From Spirochaetota bacterium (lineage in GTDB: Bacteria; Spirochaetota; Spirochaetia; DTKZ01): a DNA stretch of 8,197 bases. Under the pieces are notes generated by a model. It worked only from the letters and a program-made list of their open reading frames with translations, was not told the DNA's origin and made no database searches. Location of the stretch: the NCBI GenBank assembly GCA_029562045.1, contig JAKQWJ010000293.1, forward strand, positions 1 to 8,197, given 5' to 3'. The translations under genes and the position numbers were made by a program. Of this stretch, positions 1-6,017 are shown piece by piece; the stretch's first letter is position 1; the number at the start of each line of letters is the position of its first letter.

Positions 1-166
1 TTCGGAAACCTCCGCCCGGGCTTCGGAAACCTCCGCCCGGGCTTCGGAAACCTCCGCCCGGGTACGGGAGACGACTGTCGGTGTTGCCGAAGCAGCCGCC
101 CGGGCTTCGGAAACCTCCGCCCGGGCTGCGGAAGCCTCCGCCCGGGCTGCGGAAGCCTCCGCCCGG
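1..166 (+). repeat. 21-bp in-frame tandem repeat (heptad array)
   Basis: Eight consecutive 21-bp units lie in register, the first missing two bases at the window edge. Units at 20-40, 41-61 and 104-124 encode ASETSAR; 125-145 and 146-166 encode AAEASAR; 62-82 (VRETTVG) and 83-103 (VAEAAAR) are diverged. The near-identical DNA of the ASETSAR copies points to recent duplication or conversion. The unit is a multiple of three, so copy-number change would lengthen or shorten the helix without a frameshift. The array probably continues to the left of the window. Confidence 0.93.
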
Positions 167-2083
167 ATCGGGACGCTGCTGCGGGAAAACCTGACCAGGA
201 TCGACGCCCGGGGCTGGCAGAATCTCCGGCGGCATCTCCTGGGGCGGTATGAAAGGGAGTTTCTGCCCCGGGAGGCTTCGGAGGAGATCGAGGCCTCCCT
301 GCCCGCGGCCGCCCGGCGCAGGATCCTGACGGCCTCCTATTCCGCCATCTCCTTCCTGAAAAGCGCCGAGACCCAGCTTCCCCCATCTACGGAGAAAGGG
401 AAGGCTCTGGTCCGGCACCGGGAGAGAACCCTGCGCCTCCAGAGCTTCGCGGCGGAGACCCCGGCCTTTCTTCGTTTGACCGAATCCGGCGGGACCGGCG
501 GCCTGGGACCGGAGGAGAGAAAGAGTATCGGCCGTCTCCTGTCGGCGGGACGGGTCTTCAGCTCCCGGGACTGGGACCTTCTCGCTTCGGGGGATCCCCT
601 CTGTCGGACACTGATCGACGACCGATTCCGCGGTTTCGGCGGCGGCGGGACAGTGGGGGCGATGAATACCGCCGACGCTCTGGGCCTGTCCCTGGGAGAC
701 TACGTCCGGGGGACGGACATGCTGTACCTCGTTTCGGTGAACCGGTGGGGCCAGGCGGGCGGCGCCGTCTCCCCGGAGCCGGCGCCGGCGGAGATCCCGG
801 CGGATCCGGCCTTTCGCAAGAACCTGGCGGAGGGGCGGGAAATCGCCGACCGGGTTCTGGAGGTTCTCCTGCGGGACGGCGCCGATGTCCGTTCCGGTTC
901 GCGATTGACGGTTCTGGAACTGCTGAACCACCGGATCGCCGGCCTGACCTTCCTCACTTCGGAGAAGTACCGCCCCGTCCGGGAGGCTTTTTTCTCCTTC
1001 CTCGACGCGCTCTACAGGGAGGTGGACGCGAAAGCCGCCATGCTCCTGGGCTCAGGCGGCGGTGGAGGGACCGGAACCGGGGCCGGCGGCCCCGGGGGAG
1101 GCGGCGGGTCCGCCGCGGTTCGGGACGTCTTCCCGGACATCCTGCGCCGCCTGGGATCCGCCGTCCGCCTGGTCTGCCTGTACCGGGAGGAGACCTCCCC
1201 TTCGGGATTCCCGAATCCCGTCGCCGTGGACCCCGAAGAGGCGCGCTCCGCCTATGCCCGGGCTTTCTGGGCCGTGACCCAGGGGGCCGAATCGGACGGG
1301 TCTCCGGAGACCGCGGAAGAGTGGGCCCAGGCCCACGGCCAGATCACGATCTCTCTTCCGCTGTTCCTGGGCTTGAAGTCCGGCGGCGGCGCCCTGGGTC
1401 TCTATTTGAGTTCCTATCCCGACGGAGTGCTCCGGGATTATCCCGACTACGCCGCTGTTTTCGACAGCCTGGCCCGGGAGGCGGCCTTTCCCTGGTTCCG
1501 CTGGTCCTTCCGCATCACGTACCCTCTCTTGAAGGCTGAGTACCGGGCCCGGGGTTTCGAGGCCCTGCTGGCGGCTTATCGCGTTGTGGATTCCGTTTAC
1601 GGTCTGGGCCTGAACCCTGGAGGGGAGGGCGGCAGGATACTGGCGGGTCTCGAATCTCTGGCCCGGCTGCGGATCCCCGAGGAGGAGCTGCAATCGAAGC
1701 TGGTGGGAAAGGAGGCCCTTCCCGAGGCGGTGGACCGGATCATCGCTGCTCTGGGAGACACCCTTCGCTCCGCCCAGGGAGAGTTCCTCCGGGCTTCCCG
1801 GAAGGAGGTCTACGACCAGAGGAGCGCGATCGCCGGGCTCTCCGCGCATTCAGGGGATTTCCCCGGGGCGGCAGCGGCGCTGCTGCGGCGCGTCAACGAC
1901 GCTCTGGGAGAAAGGTTCCTCTCCGGCGAAGAGTATCTGGAAACCAGGGCCCTGCTCTTTAAAAGGGCCGCGGACCTGTTCCGGGAACGGGGGGAGGAGT
2001 CCGCCGGGAGACTCTGGCTGGATTCCCTGGCCGCCTCCGGGATAATCTCGGAGCGGGAGCGTTCCGAAAGGAGTCCGAAATGA
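2..2083 (+). CDS. Hypothetical helical protein with N-terminal heptad repeats, 5'-truncated by window edge
   Basis: I do not recognise the family. The frame is open from position 2 to the TGA at 2081-2083 (693 codons visible) and has no ATG, GTG or TTG before a TTG at 476. That TTG has no Shine-Dalgarno sequence, and the codons before it keep high GC at the third position, so the real start lies left of the window. In order: about eight heptads of the type ASETSAR/AAEASAR (residues 1-55), which look like an Ala-rich helix with Glu and Arg spaced i,i+4; a charged helical region (residues 56-155); a mixed region; a Gly-rich linker (about residues 350-370, nt 1049-1111); and a helical C-terminus rich in Leu, Glu and Arg. 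I see no transmembrane segment or signal peptide in the visible part. The gene overlaps the next by ATGA, which suggests translational coupling with a lipoprotein gene. It could be a structural or scaffold protein; no function is assigned. Confidence 0.8.
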   Translation, partial: SETSARASETSARASETSARVRETTVGVAEAAARASETSARAAEASARAAEASARIGTLLRENLTRIDARGWQNLRRHLLGRYEREFLPREASEEIEASLPAAARRRILTASYSAISFLKSAETQLPPSTEKGKALVRHRERTLRLQSFAAETPAFLRLTESGGTGGLGPEERKSIGRLLSAGRVFSSRDWDLLASGDPLCRTLIDDRFRGFGGGGTVGAMNTADALGLSLGDYVRGTDMLYLVSVNRWGQAGGAVSPEPAPAEIPADPAFRKNLAEGREIADRVLEVLLRDGADVRSGSRLTVLELLNHRIAGLTFLTSEKYRPVREAFFSFLDALYREVDAKAAMLLGSGGGGGTGTGAGGPGGGGGSAAVRDVFPDILRRLGSAVRLVCLYREETSPSGFPNPVAVDPEEARSAYARAFWAVTQGAESDGSPETAEEWAQAHGQITISLPLFLGLKSGGGALGLYLSSYPDGVLRDYPDYAAVFDSLAREAAFPWFRWSFRITYPLLKAEYRARGFEALLAAYRVVDSVYGLGLNPGGEGGRILAGLESLARLRIPEEELQSKLVGKEALPEAVDRIIAALGDTLRSAQGEFLRASRKEVYDQRSAIAGLSAHSGDFPGAAAALLRRVNDALGERFLSGEEYLETRALLFKRAADLFRERGEESAGRLWLDSLAASGIISERERSERSPK
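2067..2073 (+). promoter_or_regulatory. Shine-Dalgarno site for the lipoprotein gene
   Basis: AAAGGAG lies 6 nt before the ATG at 2080, inside the last codons of the upstream gene. It supports the ATG that overlaps the upstream stop (ATGA) as the true start, and so supports translational coupling. Confidence 0.85.
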
Positions 2084-3666
2084 GCCGCCCGGGAATTTTT
2101 CTTCCCGTCGTTCTGGCGGCCCTGGTCTTGAGCTGCGGTCCCGGCGGGGGCGACCGGCCGGAACCCTCCCCATCCATTTCCCCGATCGGGGCAGGAGGCG
2201 TGATTCCGGCGGCGGTGGAAGCGGAACGGGCCGCGCCGGGGGTTTTTCTCCAGGACCGGGGAGGCCCGGAACGGCGGGGCCTGTCGCCGGGGCCGGCTCC
2301 GGATTTTCCTCTGCAGCCCCTGTGGAGCCGTCCCGGACCGGGATTTTCCCGGGCGGTTCCCGCGGCGGACCAGGAAAGACTCTATGTCATGGGGAGCGGA
2401 AACGGCCTTTCCTGCCTGTCCCGGGACGGGGGAGGACTCCTGTGGAACTTTCCCGCCCCTCCCCCGGCGTCGGCCGCCCCCGCCGTGGGAGAGGGTCAGG
2501 TCTTCATGATGGACGGCGAGGGGGCCCTCTGCGCCCTTTCCGCCGCGGAGGGGCGGGTGATCTGGCGGCGGGAGGGAGGCGAACCCTCCGTGGCCGCTCT
2601 TCTTCTGACGGAGGGAACTCTCGTCACCGCGGGGATCCGGGGGAAGGTGGCGGCCTTTCGGGCTTCCGACGGCGAGGTCCTCTGGGAAAGGGACCTGAAG
2701 GCGCCCCTCTACGCCGCTCCCTCCGCCGCCGATGGAAGGGTTTTCGTCGGCGCCGAATCGGGGCTCGCGGCGGCCCTGGCCCTGGAGGACGGCCGGGAGC
2801 TGTGGAAGCGGGAGCTTCCGGGGCGGATAAGCGGTCCGCTGATTCCCTGGGGGGACGGGGTCTTCGGCGCGGTGACCGGCGCCTTCTCCGGCGGTGCGTC
2901 CGGACCCGGAGGGGGTGAATATTTTTTCCTCGACGGGGCCACCGGAGACCTGCGCTGGAGCTGGAGGAGCGGTTCGGGGATCCTCGCCCCGGGGGTGGTG
3001 GACAAAGGGTCTGCCATTTTCGCCGATACGGAAGGCACCGTGCTCTCCGTGCGGCTGGATACGGGAATCGTCCGGTGGCGGAGGATGCTCCACCATCCGG
3101 TGTCCATGGGGATCACCCTGACGGACGGCGCGGTTCTCACGATGACGGAGGATTCGGTCCTGTACCGTCTGGATGGGGAAACCGGCGAGGTCACCGGGAG
3201 AACGGTTCTTCCCCCGGCGGTCTCCACCCCCCCCCTCTGCCTGGATGGGGTTGTATACCTGGCCACTCTCCAGGGAGACTTCCGCGCTCTGCAGGGGGCC
3301 GGCGAGGAGGGCAGGTCACGGTACGTCCCTCTTCCGGAAGAGCCGGTCTTCCCGCCCATCCTGACGCCGGAACGGGACCTGGAGATCTTCCTTCCCCGGG
3401 ACGGGCTGCTGGTGGAACTGGCCCCCGTGGGGGGGCGCCACTACATCGAGGTGATGGGGGAGCCTCCGAGGCCGGTGGCGCTGAGGCTCCTGGACCGGGA
3501 GGCTTCGGTCCTGGCGGAAAACCTGGGCTACACGGCCCTGGAAAAGGGCTTCGAGTTCCGTTTCGACGCGAAGAAGACCTATATTCTGAAAGCCGAGCCG
3601 GTCAAACTGGACGAGGGCCTGGTTCCGGTCTGGCTTCGGATCCGGCCCCTGGGCAGGGGATCCTAG
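2080..3666 (+). CDS. Lipoprotein with PQQ/BamB-like beta-propeller
   Basis: The 528-aa product begins with a lipoprotein signal peptide: Arg3, a hydrophobic core at residues 6-17, and lipobox Leu-Val-Leu-Ser-Cys with lipidated Cys19. A Gly/Pro-rich linker (20-77) follows. The propeller spans about 78-450. Trp at 82, 122, 162, 202 and 242 recurs exactly every 40 residues in motifs such as G(R/E)xxW(R/E)R; W293 follows after a Gly-rich insert (about 269-280), and W333 40 residues later. At 373 the equivalent residue is Gly. This pattern is typical of PQQ-like repeats in BamB-type proteins, which are usually protein-interaction scaffolds and need not bind PQQ. The C-terminal 450-528 looks like a small beta-sandwich. 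The expected location is membrane-anchored facing the periplasm, or surface-exposed. It is coupled to the preceding gene by a 4-bp overlap. The exact role is unknown; at 528 aa it is longer than BamB (about 390 aa), so a BamB function is not claimed. Confidence 0.88.
   Translation: MSRPGIFLPVVLAALVLSCGPGGGDRPEPSPSISPIGAGGVIPAAVEAERAAPGVFLQDRGGPERRGLSPGPAPDFPLQPLWSRPGPGFSRAVPAADQERLYVMGSGNGLSCLSRDGGGLLWNFPAPPPASAAPAVGEGQVFMMDGEGALCALSAAEGRVIWRREGGEPSVAALLLTEGTLVTAGIRGKVAAFRASDGEVLWERDLKAPLYAAPSAADGRVFVGAESGLAAALALEDGRELWKRELPGRISGPLIPWGDGVFGAVTGAFSGGASGPGGGEYFFLDGATGDLRWSWRSGSGILAPGVVDKGSAIFADTEGTVLSVRLDTGIVRWRRMLHHPVSMGITLTDGAVLTMTEDSVLYRLDGETGEVTGRTVLPPAVSTPPLCLDGVVYLATLQGDFRALQGAGEEGRSRYVPLPEEPVFPPILTPERDLEIFLPRDGLLVELAPVGGRHYIEVMGEPPRPVALRLLDREASVLAENLGYTALEKGFEFRFDAKKTYILKAEPVKLDEGLVPVWLRIRPLGRGS
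3227..3235 (+). repeat. C9 homopolymer inside the lipoprotein gene
   Basis: Nine consecutive C bases fall within the codons for Thr383-Pro-Pro-Leu386 of the propeller. It is one of the two longest homopolymers I see in the window. Gain or loss of one base would frameshift the last third of the protein. Tracts of 7-8 G or C occur elsewhere in this GC-rich sequence, so the run is suggestive only. Confidence 0.8.
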
Positions 3667-3682
3667 GGCGGGGTTCTCCGGA

Positions 3683-5650
3683 TCAGGGGCGGGAAACCTC
3701 AGGCCCCCGGTCCGCCTCCAGGACCATGGACCTCTGCCAGGCCGCCAGTTCCCTCATAAGACCCTCGTCCTCCCCCTCCCAGTCCGCCAGGATACGGAAG
3801 ACCGGCTCCGTTCCGGAGCCGCGCATCCAGAGGAAGCCCCGGCTCACCCCGGCGGGGTCTTTCAGGAGGATGGTGAGGCCCCCCCGCTGGGCCCCGGTCC
3901 GGAACTCCGGTCCCATGCCGGACCTCCCCACCGTCCCTTCGTGGTTGATTTCCTCCCAGGACGCGACTCCGAACCGCTCCCTCAGTTCCCGCCGCCTCCT
4001 CTCCCATTCCCGGAGGAAGATCCTCTCGTAACGGGCCTTCAGAACCCCATGGTCCGCCGTGCGGATGGTCAGGAGAGCCGTGGGGTCGGAGCTGCTCAGG
4101 GTCCGGAACCGGGGCAGAATCCGGAGGGCCTCCGCGATGGAGGGTTCGGTCTCCGGAGAATCGGAGAGGCCCAGGGCGCGCAGGAGGACCCGCCAGGGGC
4201 CGGGGAGATCTTCGGACCCGGGGAGGCCGCGGAACCCGGGGAGGCCGCGGAACCCGGGGAGGAACAGGAGCTTCAGGATGGCGAAAACGGTGCTCAGGGG
4301 ATCCCGGACCTCCCCGGGGTGGGTGATGTTCCCTCCGTTGGACCCTTCCCCCAGAATGCGCACGATGTAGCCGTCGCTCCGGAGTTTCGCCGCCAGAGCC
4401 ACCACATTGGCCTCGCCCACTTCGGCGCGATGGACCTCCGCCCCCAGGGCCGCGGCGATCCGGTCAAGCCGCAGGGAGGTGGGGTCGTTCACCGCCACCG
4501 CCACGGGTGTTTTCGGAAACCTTCCGGTCCGGCGGGCCGCCAGACATGACAGCTCGGCGGCGCAGGCCAGGGCGAAGACCTCCTGGGCCTCCAGGGGCAG
4601 GGCGCGTCCGAGGGTTTCATCGTAATAGACCAAATTCCCCCGGTCCCCGTCGTTGTCCGGGACATAACCGAAGAGAAAGGACCGGTCCCGTCTCCGGGCC
4701 TCTTCCAGTTCCCGCCGGCAGTCCTCCAGGGCGGCGCCCTCGGGGAGGATGGCGTGGGCGAACTCCCGGGGCCTGCCGTGGATTATCCGGACCCGGAGGC
4801 CCAGGTCCTCCAGAATCCGGCGGTCCGGGCCCAGGGCGCGGGCCCCGCCGTTCATGTCGACGACGACGCCGCAGCCCCGCCTCCGGATCTCCCGGGCCAG
4901 GACCTCGAAAAAGGCGGCCCTCTCCCCGGGGTTGGGGAGATCGGCGGCCACCAGGCGGACGAAATCCCCGTAGACCTCCCCGGCGTCCTCTTTCCAGCGG
5001 GCCGTCTCCCGGTAAACCCTTTCCAGTTCTCCCCCGATGAGCCGGGCCCCGCCGTCCAATTCCCGAATCAGGCTCCCCATCCGGAGCTCGTCCCCGGCAA
5101 GGAGGCGGAAATCCCGGATGAGCCCCGCCGAGTCCTCCCCCCCCAGGACCCCGCCCTTCAGGCCGAACTTCAGCCCGTTGTGACCCGCCGGGTTGTGGCT
5201 GGCGGAAACGTAGACGAAACCGTCGATTTCCCGGGTCTTTTTCGCGTAAGCCATGATCTCCGGGGCGGGACTGATGAAGAGATAGCGGATCCGTATCCCC
5301 CGAAGCAGAAAAACCCGGATCATCACATCTGCAATGGCGGGGCCGGTGAAACGGCTGTCCAGTCCCACCGCCAGGCAGGGATGGGCCCGGTCGGTTCTTT
5401 TCAGAAGAAAGGCGGCGAAGGCCTCGGCGGCGGCGGCCGCCAGTTCCCGGTCCTCGGGGCGTGTTTCCCCGCTCCTGCTTTCCCCGTCCCCGTCGGCGGC
5501 GAAGACCTTGCGCCAGCCCGAGGCGGAGAGGATGAAGGACTCCAGGGCGCTCCTCCGGGCGGCGCCGTCGGGAATGCCGCCCCGGGGGAAGGGGGATTCT
5601 TCCGGGTCTCCCATGAAAAAACCCGTGCTGTCGTGGAAGATGGCGGCCAT
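3683..5650 (-). CDS. Phosphoglucomutase/phosphomannomutase family protein (alpha-D-phosphohexomutase)
   Basis: The 655-aa protein carries all four signature regions of the alpha-D-phosphohexomutase superfamily: the phosphoserine loop SASHNP (149-154, catalytic Ser151), the metal loop DNDGDR (332-337, Mg-binding aspartates), the sugar-recognition loop GEGSNGG (434-440), and the phosphate-binding loop RGSGTEP (610-616). An N-terminal SGWR motif (44-47) matches the usual SG(W/L/I)RG of the family. Such enzymes interconvert the 1- and 6-phosphates of a hexose through a bisphosphate intermediate in the cytoplasm; whether the sugar is glucose or mannose cannot be read here. It is longer than the usual 450-580 aa, with about 40 extra N-terminal residues and an in-frame repeat insert (about 464-483). 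The frame extends upstream to 5743, but the ATG at 5650 has a near-perfect Shine-Dalgarno sequence and the upstream residues look non-native, so 5650 is preferred. It converges on the lipoprotein gene with a 16-bp gap and no clear terminator between them. Confidence 0.93.
   Translation of the reverse strand: MAAIFHDSTGFFMGDPEESPFPRGGIPDGAARRSALESFILSASGWRKVFAADGDGESRSGETRPEDRELAAAAAEAFAAFLLKRTDRAHPCLAVGLDSRFTGPAIADVMIRVFLLRGIRIRYLFISPAPEIMAYAKKTREIDGFVYVSASHNPAGHNGLKFGLKGGVLGGEDSAGLIRDFRLLAGDELRMGSLIRELDGGARLIGGELERVYRETARWKEDAGEVYGDFVRLVAADLPNPGERAAFFEVLAREIRRRGCGVVVDMNGGARALGPDRRILEDLGLRVRIIHGRPREFAHAILPEGAALEDCRRELEEARRRDRSFLFGYVPDNDGDRGNLVYYDETLGRALPLEAQEVFALACAAELSCLAARRTGRFPKTPVAVAVNDPTSLRLDRIAAALGAEVHRAEVGEANVVALAAKLRSDGYIVRILGEGSNGGNITHPGEVRDPLSTVFAILKLLFLPGFRGLPGFRGLPGSEDLPGPWRVLLRALGLSDSPETEPSIAEALRILPRFRTLSSSDPTALLTIRTADHGVLKARYERIFLREWERRRRELRERFGVASWEEINHEGTVGRSGMGPEFRTGAQRGGLTILLKDPAGVSRGFLWMRGSGTEPVFRILADWEGEDEGLMRELAAWQRSMVLEADRGPEVSRP
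4205..4258 (-). repeat. 18-bp in-frame tandem repeat within the mutase gene
   Basis: Three 18-bp units: 4223-4240 and 4241-4258 are identical (gaggccgcggaacccggg on the + strand), and 4205-4222 is a diverged copy. On the coding strand they give the hexapeptide series PGFRGL, PGFRGL, PGSEDL at about residues 465-482. The insert follows the sugar-recognition loop region and sits between predicted elements of domain 3. Confidence 0.92.
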
Positions 5651-5653
5651 GGC

Positions 5654-5662
5654 TCCTCCTTT
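5654..5662 (-). promoter_or_regulatory. Shine-Dalgarno site fixing the mutase start
   Basis: The coding strand reads AAAGGAGGA three bases before the ATG at 5650-5648, counted from the end of the motif. This strong ribosome site is why the start at 5650 is chosen over the longer frame beginning at 5743. Confidence 0.85.
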
Positions 5663-5810
5663 CGGCGGACACGGTGCCGGAAACCCGGGCTTTTGTCTAC
5701 CCGCCGTCCAAGGGCCGGCGGCTGCCTTCCCGCGTCTCCGCATCTCCCGCTCTCTCCCCGAAACGGCCGGCGCCTCTCCCGGGGCGCCCCACCGCCGGGA
5801 CCCGAAGATC

Positions 5811-5970
5811 CCGCCTTCACGGCCACGGGCCTGTCTTCACGGCCATGTGCCCGCCTTCACGTCTACAGGCCCGCCTTCACGTCTACAGGCCCGCCTTCAC
5901 AGCTGAGGGTCTGCCTTCACGTCTACAGGCCCGCCTTCACAGCTGAGGGCCTGTCTTCACGGCCACGGGC
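5811..5970. repeat. Eight mosaic 20-bp tandem repeats upstream of a secreted-protein gene
   Basis: Eight contiguous 20-bp units, each a conserved left half C(C/T)G(C/T)CTTCAC plus one of three right halves: A = GGCCACGGGC (variant GGCCATGTGC), B = GTCTACAGGC, C = AGCTGAGGG(C/T). The order is A, A', B, B, C, B, C, A. The unit is not a multiple of three and is close to two helical turns. Between a B unit and the next unit, the junction AGGC-CC-GCCT is a short dyad. The array ends about 35 bp before the -10-like element of the downstream gene. It could be a minisatellite, a set of protein-binding iterons, or part of a dispersed repeat family. Confidence 0.95.
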
Positions 5971-6004
5971 CTGCTCTGCGGTGGCGGGGAAAGGGAAAAC
6001 CGTG

Positions 6005-6010
6005 TATACT
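6005..6010 (+). promoter_or_regulatory. -10-like element TATACT, possible leaderless start
   Basis: TATACT matches five of six bases of the sigma-70 -10 consensus and stands out in GC-rich surroundings. It ends 7 bases before the ATG at 6018, so transcription would begin at or next to the start codon. No Shine-Dalgarno sequence precedes that ATG, which agrees with a leaderless mRNA. The -35 position (about 5982-5987, TGGCGG) is poor, so an activator might be needed. Confidence 0.5.
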
Positions 6011-6017
6011 GGGGCCC

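Larger units (their letters stand above)
5651..6017. other. Divergent intergenic region holding a 20-bp repeat array
   Basis: This 367-bp stretch separates two divergently transcribed genes. From the left it holds the mutase ribosome site (5654-5662), about 150 bp of GC-rich sequence (5663-5810) in which I see no convincing promoter or gene, the 20-bp repeat array (5811-5970), one very degenerate further unit (5971-5990), and a -10-like element (6005-6010). Frames that stay open through here reflect the low frequency of stop codons in GC-rich DNA. Confidence 0.8.

Noticed and set aside
476..2083. The first gene starting at the TTG at 476
   Set aside because: There is no Shine-Dalgarno sequence before it. 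The frame stays open to the window edge with coding-like third positions and in-frame heptad repeats, so the TTG is internal.
1810..3096. A 428-aa open frame on the - strand
   Set aside because: It is antisense to both the first gene and the lipoprotein gene, with a low-complexity Arg/Pro/Gly product and no motif.
3638..3663. A terminator hairpin at the end of the lipoprotein gene, from two GGATCC sequences
   Set aside because: GGATCC is itself a palindrome, the intervening bases do not extend the stem cleanly, it lies before the stop codon, and no T-tract follows.
3075..4031. A 318-aa open frame on the + strand bridging the lipoprotein gene and the mutase
   Set aside because: It overlaps two well-supported genes, and its composition is that of a shadow frame.
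5651..5743. A longer mutase with 31 extra N-terminal residues
   Set aside because: The extension is Arg/Pro/Gly-rich with no family similarity, and a strong AAAGGAGGA site directly precedes the ATG at 5650.
5811..5970. The 20-bp array as a CRISPR
   Set aside because: The conserved half is only 10 bp and the alternating halves are reused rather than unique. There are no cas genes.
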